Assembly (NCBI RefSeq): GCF_024105635.1
Contig: NZ_WYDQ01000001.1
Coordinates: 2,914,501 to 2,978,500 of the forward strand
Length of the DNA stretch: 64,000 nt
From: Oceanicola sp. 502str15
Lineage (GTDB): Bacteria; Pseudomonadota; Alphaproteobacteria; Rhodobacterales; Rhodobacteraceae
Reading direction: 5' to 3'
Shown here: in pieces, positions 35,533-43,912 of the stretch
Layout: each line of letters opens with the position of its first letter
Numbering within the stretch: position 1 is the first letter of the stretch
Translations under genes and position numbers: made by a program
Notes under the pieces: model-generated
Told to the model about the DNA's origin: nothing
The model's input: only the letters and a program-made list of their open reading frames with translations
The model's database searches: none

Positions 35533-36288
35533 TCAGGGCTGCTCGTCGTCGGAGCCGCTCTCGTCATCGGGGAGGTTGAAGAAGCTGTCGGCGTCGAGCA
35601 CCTTGTCTTCCTTCTTGTCCTCGTCGTCGTCATTGCCGGAGAGCGTGAAGGTCTCCAGCCCGGAAATGGAGGAGGGGATCTTGGGCTCGGGCTCGGCCAC
35701 GAGGCTCTGCTCGGTGGAGAGCAGCTTGCGGCGCTCGTCGTCCGACATCGCCTCGCCTTCGCGGGCCTTCTTGGCGGCGGCCTTCTGCACGGCGGCGTCC
35801 AGCTCGGTCTGCTTGCAGAGGCCGAGGGCGACCGGGTCAATCGGTTGAATGTTCTGGATATTCCAGTGCGTACGCTCGCGGATCGCCTGAATGGTCGGCT
35901 TGGTGGTGCCCACCAGTTTGCCGATCTGCCCGTCGGTCAGCTCGGGGTGGAACTTGACCAGCCAGAGGATCGAGGCGGGGCGGTCCTGACGCTTGGAGAG
36001 CGGCGTGTAGCGCGGCCCGCGGCGCTTCTCTTCGCCCACGGCGGCCTGGTTGAACTTGAGCTTCAGCCGGTGGCCCGCGTCCTTCTCGGCAGCGTCGATC
36101 TCGTCCTGCGTGAGCTGGTTGTTGGCGATGGGATCGAAGCCCTTCACACCGGCGGCCACGTCGCCATCGGCGATGCCTTGAACCTCAAGCTCGTGGAGGC
36201 CGCAGAACTCGGCGATCTGGGTGAAACTGAGGGTGGTGTTGTCCACCAGCCAGACGGCGGTGGCCTTTGCCATGAGCGGTTTGTTCAT
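35533..36288 (-). CDS. trcR: DUF1013 cell-cycle transcriptional regulator TrcR
   Basis: 251 residues of the DUF1013 family, restricted to alphaproteobacteria and named TrcR in Caulobacter, where it is tied to cell-cycle transcription. The conserved N-terminal half (MNKPLMAKATAVWLVDNTTLSFTQIAEFCGLHELEVQGIADG) and the middle ILWLVKFHPELTDGQIGKLVGTTKPTIQAIRERTHWN contain two helix-turn-helix-like segments. The C-terminal 40 residues are very acidic. ATG 36288 follows AAGGAG. Confidence 0.8.
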   Translation of the reverse strand: MNKPLMAKATAVWLVDNTTLSFTQIAEFCGLHELEVQGIADGDVAAGVKGFDPIANNQLTQDEIDAAEKDAGHRLKLKFNQAAVGEEKRRGPRYTPLSKRQDRPASILWLVKFHPELTDGQIGKLVGTTKPTIQAIRERTHWNIQNIQPIDPVALGLCKQTELDAAVQKAAAKKAREGEAMSDDERRKLLSTEQSLVAEPEPKIPSSISGLETFTLSGNDDDEDKKEDKVLDADSFFNLPDDESGSDDEQP

Positions 36289-36418
36289 TGGTAGAAACTC
36301 CTTGAGCACGACTTTCCCGACGCCGGAAAGGCGACCCCGGGTTTTGGCGGGGTGAGTTCACATTGTCGGGGAACTTGGGGGGCTATATAGGGAAAAGCGG
36401 CGAGGAAAGGAAGGGCAA

Positions 36419-37054
36419 ATGCGGGCTTGGATTGCGGCGATACTGATCGGGCTGGCCGGGCCGGCGTGGGCCGAGGGCGAGCCGGCGGGGGCGTTTGACT
36501 ACTACGTGATGAGCCTGTCGTGGTCGCCCAACTGGTGCGCGCTGGAGGGCGAGGCCAAGGGCTCGCCGCAGTGCGACAGGGGCCGGGGCTTTGGCTGGGT
36601 GCTGCACGGGCTCTGGCCGCAGTACGAGCGCGGGTGGCCGAGCTACTGCCGCACCCGGGAGCGCGACCCGAGCCGGAGCGAGACGGCGCAGATGGCTGAT
36701 ATCATGGGAACTTCCGGCCTCGCCTGGTATCAGTGGAAGAAGCACGGACGCTGCGCGGGCCTGTCCAGCGCGGCCTATTTCGACACTGCCCGGGAGGCCT
36801 ATGGCAGCGTTGTGCGCCCGCAGGTGTTTCGCAAGCTGAAAGACCCGATCACCCTGCCCGCTTCGGTGGTCGAGGAGGCATGGTTGAAGGACAACCCGGG
36901 CCTGAGCGCCGACATGCTGACCGTCACCTGCAAGGACGGGCATATTCAGGAGGTGCGTATCTGCCTGACGAAAGATCTCGAGCCGCGGGTCTGCGGCGCC
37001 GACACGGTGCGCGATTGCCGGATGCGGGACGCCGCCTTCGAGCCTTTGCGCTAG
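36419..37054 (+). CDS. Ribonuclease T2 family protein with altered catalytic motif
   Basis: 211 residues with a signal peptide (MRAWIAAILIGLAGPAWA), so periplasmic or secreted. CAS-1 is intact (FGWVLHGLWPQ, His63). CAS-2 reads WYQWKKHGRC: His109 is kept, but the usual His-Glu pair of the family (W-x-HEW-x-KHG, as I recall it) is Tyr104-Gln105 here. The missing Glu would be expected to reduce transphosphorylation activity. RNase T2 enzymes degrade RNA via 2',3'-cyclic products, which links loosely to the phosphodiesterase gene at 27334. Confidence 0.88.
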   Translation: MRAWIAAILIGLAGPAWAEGEPAGAFDYYVMSLSWSPNWCALEGEAKGSPQCDRGRGFGWVLHGLWPQYERGWPSYCRTRERDPSRSETAQMADIMGTSGLAWYQWKKHGRCAGLSSAAYFDTAREAYGSVVRPQVFRKLKDPITLPASVVEEAWLKDNPGLSADMLTVTCKDGHIQEVRICLTKDLEPRVCGADTVRDCRMRDAAFEPLR

Positions 37055-37098
37055 TTGGTTAATCGGCCTCGGGTGAGTCGAAAAACGGGAGTCACATC

Positions 37099-37131
37099 CC
37101 GTGCACAACCCGTACACAACCTGTACATACG
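37099..37131. repeat. Three tandem 11-base repeats
   Basis: CCGTGCACAAC, CCGTACACAAC and CTGTACATACG follow one another without gaps, with a core GTACA/GTGCA at exactly one helical-turn spacing. They lie in the 168-base gap between the RNase T2 gene and the convergent SDR gene. An ACGGGA/TCCCGT inverted repeat (37085-37102) overlaps the first unit. No further structure is seen in the gap. Confidence 0.5.
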
Positions 37132-37222
37132 CGTTTTCGGGTTTTTGTAGATCGGCCGGACGTTGCAACAACGCGCGGCGGGGCAAGGGCCTGTTCACCC
37201 CTGCCCGCGCCGCAGCGGCCCC

Positions 37223-38017
37223 TCAGGAGGCGGATTCGACCACGCCGCCATCGACCCGCAGCGCCGCCCCGGTGGTGCCGGAGGCGGCGGGGGTGCAGGC
37301 GTAGACCACCATGGCGGCCACCTCCTCGGGCGTGGTCGGGCGGCCGAGGATCGAGCTGGGGCGGGCCTCCTTGACGAAGCCGATCGCCGCGGCCTCGAAG
37401 CTCTCGCCGGTCTCGGCGGTGCGCGTCTCGATCATCTCGACGAAGCCCTCGGAGCTGGTCGGGCCGGGCAGCACGGCGTTGACCGTCACCCCGCTTTCGC
37501 GCAGCCGCTTGGCCAGCCCGCGCGACAGGGCGAGGAGGGCGGTCTTGGTGAGGCCGTAGTGGATCATGTCATCGGGGATGTTTACCGCCGACTCGGAGGA
37601 GAGAAACACGATGCGGCCCCAGCCCTTGGTGACCATTGCAGGCGCGAGGGCGCGGGAGAGGCGGACGGCGGACATGATGTTGGTGTCGAAGTAGCTCTGC
37701 CAGGTGTCGTCGCTTGTTTCGAAGAAATCTTCGGGGCCGTAGATGCCGAGGTTGTTCACGAGAATATCCACCTGCCCCAGTGCGGATACGGCCTCGTCGA
37801 CGCCGGCGGCGGTGGAGAGATCGGCGGGCAGGCCCGAGACCCGCGCGTCGGGTAGGGCCTCGCGCAGGCGGGCGGTGGCGGCCTCGGTGCTCTTGGCGCT
37901 GCGACCGTTGAGCACCACGCACGCCCCGCGCTCGGCCAGCCCCTTGGCGGTGGCAAAGCCGATGCCGGCGGTGGAGCCGGAGATGAAGGCGGTTTTTCCG
38001 GTGAGATCATGGGTCAT
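37223..38017 (-). CDS. Short-chain dehydrogenase/reductase
   Basis: 264 residues, classical SDR. Cofactor loop SGSTAGIG near residue 13, NNLG near 90, catalytic Ser and the Tyr-x-x-x-Lys motif (YGLTKTAL) near 150, and LPGPTSSEGF near 185. An Arg after the second strand (NGRSAKS) favours NADP(H). The ATG at 38017 has an AAAGGAG ribosome-binding site. Substrate unknown; there are no partner genes on the strand. Confidence 0.9.
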   Translation of the reverse strand: MTHDLTGKTAFISGSTAGIGFATAKGLAERGACVVLNGRSAKSTEAATARLREALPDARVSGLPADLSTAAGVDEAVSALGQVDILVNNLGIYGPEDFFETSDDTWQSYFDTNIMSAVRLSRALAPAMVTKGWGRIVFLSSESAVNIPDDMIHYGLTKTALLALSRGLAKRLRESGVTVNAVLPGPTSSEGFVEMIETRTAETGESFEAAAIGFVKEARPSSILGRPTTPEEVAAMVVYACTPAASGTTGAALRVDGGVVESAS

Positions 38018-38101
38018 GGAATGCTCCTTTTGCCATATCACCTGAGGCACCGGCCCTGCTCTGCCAGTGTAGGCAGGGTTGCGGGCCGTGCATGGCGCCG
38101 G

Positions 38102-38530
38102 TCAGACCGGCAGGGAGCCGTCGATGGGGGGATCGGCCCTGGCGGAGGCGGAGGGGTCGTTCTCGGTGATCCAGGTCTCCTCCGCGCGGCGCTGGGAGAG
38201 CGTGAACACCCGCAGCGGCGCGGCGATCAGGGGCGCGAAGAGGCGGACGGCATGGGAGACCCAGCCTGCATCCGTCACCACGGCGATGCGGGAGAAGTCG
38301 TGCAGGTGGCTCATGCCCAGCCGGGCATCGCTCACGGCGGCCCCTGCGGTGAAGCCCTCGAAGCTTTCGTCGAGAATGTAGAGCAGGCGGATATCGGCAT
38401 GGCGGCGCAGCTTGTCGTTGAGGGCCGGGCGCAGCACATCTTCATAGGCGGAGGCGTCGATGGTGCCCTGTCCGGTGACGGCGAGCACGTCGGGCGGGAA
38501 ATCGGGGAGGAGTGTGAAGCCATTGGTCAT
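38102..38530 (-). CDS. SpoIIAA-like / STAS-domain protein
   Basis: 142 residues resembling the SpoIIAA-like (formerly DUF3478) family: a small alternating alpha/beta domain with VLAVTGQGTIDASAYEDVLRPALNDKLRRHADIRLLYILDESFEGF and a C-terminal lid helix region. These proteins may bind lipids or act as anti-anti-sigma-like adaptors; no function is established. It stands alone, 84 bases upstream of the SDR gene on the same strand. Confidence 0.75.
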   Translation of the reverse strand: MTNGFTLLPDFPPDVLAVTGQGTIDASAYEDVLRPALNDKLRRHADIRLLYILDESFEGFTAGAAVSDARLGMSHLHDFSRIAVVTDAGWVSHAVRLFAPLIAAPLRVFTLSQRRAEETWITENDPSASARADPPIDGSLPV

Positions 38531-38648
38531 TGGAGACCTCCTTTCGGCAGGTCAACGCGGGGGCTCGGGTGCAGGTTTCGGCACGGGAAGAAAACCCGCA
38601 CAGACCCCCTTGCAATGGCAGGTCGGGGCGGTTAGATCACGGCTCCAC

Positions 38649-38725
38649 GCGCTGGTAGCTCAGTTGGATAGAGTACTTGACTACGAATCAAGGGGTCGGG
38701 GGTTCGAATCCTCCCCAGCGCGCCA
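38649..38725 (+). tRNA. tRNA-Arg (anticodon ACG)
   Basis: A 77-nt cloverleaf with CCA encoded. The acceptor stem GCGCTGG/CCAGCGC, D-arm (GCTCAGTTGGATAGAG), anticodon stem CTTGA/TCAAG with loop CTACGAA, and T-arm GGGGGTTCGAATCCTCC are all present. The loop gives anticodon ACG, whose A34 is normally deaminated to inosine to read CGU, CGC and CGA. Confidence 0.96.
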
Positions 38726-38755
38726 CTTCTCCCCAAGATCCGACTGAGACCTGAC

Positions 38756-38779
38756 AGGCGCCTTTGCGGGCGCCTTTTT
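38756..38779 (+). terminator. Intrinsic terminator of tRNA-Arg
   Basis: AGGCGCC-TTTGCG-GGCGCCT followed by TTTT: a perfect seven-base stem and T-run 30 bases after the tRNA. Confidence 0.8.
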
Positions 38780-38824
38780 GCGTTCTGCGCGGCGGGTTCA
38801 GCCGCCCTGCCCTCGCCTCCCCTA

Positions 38825-40435
38825 GCCTGCCCTCAGCATCATCTCGGCGGCCTTCTCGGCGATCATCGTCACCGGGGCGTGGGTGTTGCCCGAGGGGATG
38901 GTGGGCATGATGGAGGCGTCGGCGATGCGCAGGTTGGAGAGGCCGTTGAGGCGCAGTTCGGGGTCGACCACGGCGCCCGGGTCGGCGCCCATGCGGGCGG
39001 TGCCGACGGGGTGGAAGATGGTGGTGCCGAGGTCGCCCGCCGCCTTCAGCATCTCTTCCTCGCTGCGGACCTGCGCGCCGGGTTTGACCTCGCGCGGCTG
39101 AAGCCCGGCGAGCCCTTCGCTGGCCATCAGCCGCCGCGCGTGGCGCAGGCTGTCGACGGCGACGCGCTGGTCGGCGCGGGCGGTGAGGTAGTTGGGGCGG
39201 ATCTCGGGGGCGGTGTCGGCGCTGGGCGCGGTAATGTGGATCGTGCCGCGGCTCTCGGGGCGCAGGTTGCAGACCGAGATCGTCACCCCCGGCTCGCGGT
39301 CAAGCGGCTGGCCGAAGGCTTCGAGCGAAAGCGGCTGGACGTGGTACTCGATATTGGCGCGCTCGAAGTCGGGCGAGGAGCGGGTGAAGATGCCGAGCTG
39401 ACTGGGCGCCATCGACATCGGGCCAGAGCGGCGCAGGGCGTATTCCAGCGCGACGCGGGCCTTGCCGAGGAGGGTGCTCATCCGGTCGTTGAGGGTGAGC
39501 GCGCCGGTGATGCGGAAGACGGTGCGGATCTGGAGGTGGTCTTGCAGGTTCTCGCCCACGGCGGGCAGGTCAAGCGCCACCGGAAGACCGAGCGACTGCA
39601 ACAGGTCGGGGTTGCCGATGCCTGACAGTTCGAGCAGTTGCGGGGTGTTCACCGCGCCTGCGGCCAGCACCACCTCGCCGGAGCAGCGGGCCTGTTTGAG
39701 CTGGCCGTTCTGGCGGTAGATCACCGCCTCGGCGCGCCCCTCCGACAGGGCGAGGCGCTGGGCGTGGGCGTGGGTTTCGATGCACAGGTTGGGGCGGTTG
39801 CGCGCGGGCTTGAGGAAGGCCTTGCGGGCGTTCCATCGCCAGCCGCCGCGCTGGTTGACCGGAAAGTAGCCGACCCCCTCGTTATCGCCATCGTTGAAGT
39901 CGGCGCAGGCCGGGATGCCCATGGTCCGGGCGGCCTCGGAGACGGCATCGAGCACCGGCCAGTGAAGGCGCTGCTCGGCCACGTCGAGTTCGCCACCCTT
40001 GCCGTGGGCCTCACTGGCGGGGCCGTAGTGGTTTTCGGATTTGCGGAAGAGGGGCAGCACGTCGTCCCAGCCCCAGCCGGTGCAGCCGGACTGGCGCCAC
40101 TGGTCGTAGTCGGCCGCCTGCCCGCGCATGTAGATCATGCCGTTGATCGAGGAGCAGCCGCCCAGCACCTTGCCGCGCGGGTAGGCGAGGGAGCGCCCGT
40201 TGAGCCCCGCCTCTTCCGCCGTGCGATAGCACCAGTCGAGCCGGGGGTTGCCCATGGCGTAGAGGTAGCCGACCGGGATGTGCACCCAGTGGTGATTGTC
40301 CCGCCCGCCGGCCTCCAGCAGCAGCACCCTGTTGGCGGGGTTGGCCGACAGCCGGTTGGCCAGAACGCAGCCGGCAGAGCCCGCGCCGACGACGATGTAG
40401 TCGTAGCTGCCCGCATCTGTTGGTGCTTCGGTCAT
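38825..40435 (-). CDS. GMC-family FAD-dependent oxidoreductase (choline dehydrogenase-like)
   Basis: 537 residues. N-terminal FAD site YDYIVVGAGSAGCVLANRLS, GMC signature 1 (RGKVLGGCSSINGMIYMRG), signature 2 (GAVNTPQLLELSGIG) and the C-terminal catalytic His region (TIFHPVGTARMG...SIMPTIPSGNTHAPVTMIAEKAA) are clear. Such enzymes oxidise alcohols to aldehydes with quinone or oxygen as acceptor. It resembles alcohol/choline dehydrogenases, but no betaine genes are near, so the substrate is open. Cytoplasmic or peripheral; no signal peptide. ATG 40435 was used. Confidence 0.93.
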
Positions 40436-40501
40436 GGTTCCTCCCCCGGGGTGCCGTCGGGGGGCATTACGGCAGAGGACGGGAGGTTTGGCCAGAGGGG
40501 T

Positions 40502-40524
40502 GGCGGGACAAGTCCCGCCCTACG
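40502..40524. repeat. Dispersed palindrome, copy 1
   Basis: GGCGGGAC-AA-GTCCCGCC followed by CTACG. The palindrome has an eight-base stem; the CTA reads as the TAG stop of the minus-strand cobalamin-binding gene ending at 40520. Other copies are at 43058, 48651 and 49818. Confidence 0.75.
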
Positions 40525-41290
40525 CCAGGGCGGCGAGGATGGCATCGAGCCCGTCGGTCAGGGCGGCCGGGCCGGGCTGGAGGATGATCGGTGACTTGAT
40601 CTCGTGGATGCGCTGGTTGGCGACGGCGGGGATGGCGCCCCAGCCGGGGCGGGAGGTGATGCGCTCGGGGCGGACCTTCTTGCCGCACCAGGAGGCGAGG
40701 ATCACGTCGGGGGCGGCTTCGATCACCTGCTCGGGGGTGATGATGCGGTTCTTGGCTGCCTGTTCGGTGGCCAGATGGGCGAAGCTGTCGGTGGCGCCGG
40801 TGGCCTCGATCAGTTCGGAGACCCAGCCGATGCCGGAGATCATGGGCTCGTCCCACTCCTCGAAATAGACCTTGAGGCCGCGGGCCGGGGCCTTGGCGCG
40901 CAGGTGATCGAGACGGGCGCGGTAGCTGGCGGTCAGGGCCGCGGCCTTGTCTTCGCAAGCCGTGAGGGCGCCGAGGGTTTGGATCATGTCGAAAATGCCG
41001 GCGAGGCCGCGCTGGTTGAAGCCGTAGACCGCCACGCCTTCGCGCAGGAGGGCGGCGGCGATATCGGCCTGAAGGTCGGAGAAGGTGAGCACGAGGTCGG
41101 GGCGCAGGGCCATGACCTTGGGGATGTCGGCGGAGGTGAAGGCGGAGACGCGGGGCTTTTGCTGGCGCACGCCGGGGGGGCGGACGGCATAGCCGGAGAC
41201 GCCGACGATGCGATCCTGCTGGCCGAGGAGGTAGAGGGTTTCGACGGTTTCTTCGGTCAGGCAGACGATGCGTTCGGGGGGGAAGGGCAT
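40520..41290 (-). CDS. Second cobalamin-type ABC binding protein, without signal peptide
   Basis: 256 residues of the BtuF/FhuD-like helical-backbone metal receptor fold: PPERIVCLTEETVETLYLLGQQDRIVGVSGYAVRP at the start, then VMALRPDLVLTFSDLQADIAAALLREGVAVYGFN and a long linking helix. There is no signal peptide, so as read it would stay in the cytosol. It is the last gene of the B12 operon, three bases after the ATPase gene. Cytosolic relatives are found next to B12 transporters in alphaproteobacteria, but their role is not clear to me. The stop codon is supplied by repeat copy 1. Confidence 0.82.
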   Translation of the reverse strand: MPFPPERIVCLTEETVETLYLLGQQDRIVGVSGYAVRPPGVRQQKPRVSAFTSADIPKVMALRPDLVLTFSDLQADIAAALLREGVAVYGFNQRGLAGIFDMIQTLGALTACEDKAAALTASYRARLDHLRAKAPARGLKVYFEEWDEPMISGIGWVSELIEATGATDSFAHLATEQAAKNRIITPEQVIEAAPDVILASWCGKKVRPERITSRPGWGAIPAVANQRIHEIKSPIILQPGPAALTDGLDAILAALA

Positions 41291-41293
41291 GGG

Positions 41294-42034
41294 TCAGGTC
41301 AGTCCGGTTGGCTGGAACAGGGGGCCGTGGTCGGTGAAGATGAAGCTGCCGGTGATCTGGAAGACATCGGCCAGCAGGGCGGCCTTGAGCACCTGTTCGG
41401 GCGGGCCGTCGGCGGCGATGCGGCCCTCGTGCAGCACCACGAGGCGGGTGCAGTAACGGGCGGCGAGGGAGAGATCGTGCAGCGCGGCCACCACGGCGCG
41501 GCCCTCTGCGGCGAGGCGCGCGAAGAGCTGCATGGTGGCGATCTGGGCCGCAGGGTCGAGCCCGGCGATGGGCTCGTCGGCCAGCAGCAGCGGCGTTTGC
41601 TGGGCGAGGGTGCGGGCGATCAGGGCGCGGGCCTGCTCGCCGCCCGAGAGGTTGGTGGCGCGGCGGTGGGCCAGCGCGGTGAGGTTCATCTGGGCGATGG
41701 CCTCGGTGACGGCGGCGCGATCGGCCTCGGAGGGCGGATGCGGGGTGCGGCCGAGGGTGACGAGGGTTTCGACCGTCAGATCCCAGGCGATCTCGCGGGA
41801 CTGGGGCAGGAAGGCGGCGGCGCGGGCGCGGGCGGCGGGAGAGAGCGCCGCGAGCGAGGAGGTGCCGGTGGCGGGCAGCAGGCCGAGGGCGGCGCGCAGC
41901 AGGGTGGTCTTGCCTGCGCCGTTGGGGCCGATGAGGCCGATGAACTCGCCGGGGGCCACGTTGAAGGAGACGTCGCGCAGGGTGTTGCGCCCGTTCTTGC
42001 GGGTGACGGAGAGGTTTTGGGTGCTGAGGCTCAT
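41294..42034 (-). CDS. btuD: Cobalamin ABC transporter ATP-binding protein
   Basis: 246-residue ATPase of the iron/B12 importer type. Walker A is GPNGAGKTT (near 35), the signature LSGGEQARA, Walker B LLLADEPIAGLDP and a switch His in ALHDLSLA. It starts at ATG 42034, overlapping the stop of the permease gene by four bases. As the riboswitch-controlled operon carries a BtuB receptor, vitamin B12 is the likely cargo rather than haem or siderophore. Confidence 0.87.
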   Translation of the reverse strand: MSLSTQNLSVTRKNGRNTLRDVSFNVAPGEFIGLIGPNGAGKTTLLRAALGLLPATGTSSLAALSPAARARAAAFLPQSREIAWDLTVETLVTLGRTPHPPSEADRAAVTEAIAQMNLTALAHRRATNLSGGEQARALIARTLAQQTPLLLADEPIAGLDPAAQIATMQLFARLAAEGRAVVAALHDLSLAARYCTRLVVLHEGRIAADGPPEQVLKAALLADVFQITGSFIFTDHGPLFQPTGLT

Positions 42035-43017
42035 AGCCGCCCCCGCAGGCGCCAGACGAGGTGGAAGAAGAAGGGCGCGCCGACCAGCGCGGTGACGACG
42101 CCGAGCTTGAGGTCGCGGGCGGGCAGGATCAGCCGGGTGGCGGTGTCTGCCGCAAGCAGCATGGCCGCGCCGCCCAGCGCCGAGGCGATCAGCAGGGTCG
42201 AGGGGCGGTGGCCGGTGAGCGGGCGTAGCAGGTGGGGCACGACGAGGCCGACGAAGCCCACGGCCCCGGCGACGGCGGTGCCCGCGCCGACGCAGGCGGC
42301 GACCCCGAGGATCAGCGCGAGGCGCAGGCGGGCGAGGCGGATGCCCATGGAGGCGGCGGCGTCTTCGCCCAGCGAGAGGGCATCAAGCCCGCGCCCGAGC
42401 GGCAGGATCAGCGCCGCGCCTGCGAGGATGAAGGGGGCTGCAAGGGCGACGTGGGTCATCGAGCGGTCGGCCAGTGAGCCCATCATCCAGAACACGATTT
42501 CCGCTGCCGCGTAGGGCGAGGGCGAGAGGTTGAGCACGAGGGAGGTGAGCGCCCCGGCCAGCGCCGAAAGCGCCACACCGGCGAGGATGAGGGTGAGCGC
42601 GGTGCCGCGCGGGCCGGCGAGGGCGAAGATTGCCAGCACGGCGATGCCCGCCCCGGCGAGCGCCATGAAGGGCAGCGCGAGGGCGGCGGCATAGGCAAGG
42701 CCGGTCTGGATGGCGATGACCGCGCCGAGGGCGGCGGAGGACGAAACGCCGATCAGCCCCGGCTCAGCCAGCGGGTTGCGCAGGTAGCCCTGCATCGCGG
42801 CGCCGCAGAGGCCGAGCGCGCCGCCGATGAGCAGGCCGAGCAGGGCGCGGGGCAGACGGATTTCGCGCATGACCATGGTGGCCGGGCCGTCGGATTGGGT
42901 GACGAGGGCGGAGAGCGCCTCGGTGAAGGGCAGCGCGGCGGGGCCGATGGTGAGGGAGGCGGTGAAGAGCGCCGCGGTGAGCGCGCCGAGCAGCGCGTAG
43001 AGGCGGGCCGGGGTCAT
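42031..43017 (-). CDS. btuC: Cobalamin ABC transporter permease (FecCD/BtuC family)
   Basis: 328 residues, about ten membrane spans, with the family's MREIRLPRALLGLLIGGALGLCGAAMQGYLRNPLAEPGLIGVSSSAALG and GAVGFVGLVVPHLLRPLTGHRP loop that contacts the ATPase. ATG 43017 was chosen; the frame continues upstream to 43422 within btuF with a Pro/Ser-rich shadow. It forms the inner-membrane B12 channel. Seventy bases, including repeat copy 2, separate it from btuF. Confidence 0.88.
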   Translation of the reverse strand: MTPARLYALLGALTAALFTASLTIGPAALPFTEALSALVTQSDGPATMVMREIRLPRALLGLLIGGALGLCGAAMQGYLRNPLAEPGLIGVSSSAALGAVIAIQTGLAYAAALALPFMALAGAGIAVLAIFALAGPRGTALTLILAGVALSALAGALTSLVLNLSPSPYAAAEIVFWMMGSLADRSMTHVALAAPFILAGAALILPLGRGLDALSLGEDAAASMGIRLARLRLALILGVAACVGAGTAVAGAVGFVGLVVPHLLRPLTGHRPSTLLIASALGGAAMLLAADTATRLILPARDLKLGVVTALVGAPFFFHLVWRLRGRL

Positions 43018-43057
43018 GGCTGCACCGGGAGGGGCGCGCGCGGCGCGAAGGCGGGAC

Positions 43058-43080
43058 GGCGGGACAAGTCCCGCCCTACG
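43058..43080. repeat. Dispersed palindrome, copy 2
   Basis: GGCGGGAC-AA-GTCCCGCC plus CTACG, identical to copy 1 over 23 bases, seven bases after the btuF stop and before btuC. A further GCGGGAC (43051-43057) precedes it. Confidence 0.75.
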
Positions 43081-43087
43081 GGGCCGG

Positions 43088-43912
43088 TCATTCCATCGTC
43101 TCCCGGATGGCGGCCAGCCGCTCGACGGTGCCGAGCACGGCGGGGGTGCCGCAGGTCCAGTCGCTGTCGTGCAGGGTGTCGGTGGGCACCCGCGCGCGCA
43201 GGGCCTCGACGACCGGGTGGGCGAGGATCTCTTCGGCGCGGCTTTTCGGGGCGCCGGGGCGGGCGGCGACGAGGAGGTCGGGATTGGCAGTGGCGAGGGT
43301 TTCGAGCGGCACCACGCCACCGTAGGGCAGCCCCAGCTTTTCGGCCAGCAGAGCAAAGCCCGCGGATTTGACGATCTGGCCCGGCAGGGTGGATTGCCCG
43401 GCGGAATAGCCGTTGGCGGCATAGAGCGCGGCGAGCGGGGCCGGGCCGGGCGGCATGGGGATGGCGGCGAGGCGGGCGTCGAAGGCGGCGACTTCCTGCG
43501 CGGCCTCGGCCTCGCGCCCGAGCAGGCGGCCCATGCGGAGAATGTTGGCGCGGATGTCGTCGAGCGTTTCGGCGGGGGTGAAGACGGCGACCTCGAGCCC
43601 GAGCCGCTCCAACATCCGCAGGGTGTCGGGCGCGGTGAAGCTGCCGGCGATCACCAGATCGGGTGCGAGCAGGTAGACCTCCTCGGCGCGGGCGGAATTG
43701 CCCGGCAGGGCGCGGGCGGCTTCGGCCAGCGGCGAGTCGTCGGCCTGAAGCATCCGGGTGACCGAGACGAGCTGGCCCGGCGCGGCGATGGCCAGCGCAA
43801 GCTGGTCGGTGCAGAGGTTGATGGACACCACCCTCTCGGGCGGTGCGGCGAGGGCCGGACAGGCCCCCGCCAGACAGAGCGCGAGCGCTCCGAGGAGGTT
43901 AGAACCTGGCAC
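43088..43912 (-). CDS. btuF: Cobalamin-binding periplasmic protein BtuF
   Basis: 274 residues from GTG 43912, chosen because it begins a short signal peptide (VPGSNLLGALALCLAGACPALA) and overlaps the btuB stop by 14 bases. Longer upstream frames lie within btuB and are low-complexity. The mature protein follows the BtuF fold (RVVSINLCTDQLALAIAAPGQLVSVTRM, LLAPDLVIAGSFTAPDTLRMLERLGLEVAVFTPAETLDDIRANI). It delivers B12 from BtuB to the BtuCD transporter. Confidence 0.85.
   Translation of the reverse strand: MPGSNLLGALALCLAGACPALAAPPERVVSINLCTDQLALAIAAPGQLVSVTRMLQADDSPLAEAARALPGNSARAEEVYLLAPDLVIAGSFTAPDTLRMLERLGLEVAVFTPAETLDDIRANILRMGRLLGREAEAAQEVAAFDARLAAIPMPPGPAPLAALYAANGYSAGQSTLPGQIVKSAGFALLAEKLGLPYGGVVPLETLATANPDLLVAARPGAPKSRAEEILAHPVVEALRARVPTDTLHDSDWTCGTPAVLGTVERLAAIRETME

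Noticed and set aside
37055..37222. Small RNA gene in the repeat-containing gap after RNase T2
   Set aside because: A short hairpin and repeats are present but there is no convincing promoter plus terminator pair.
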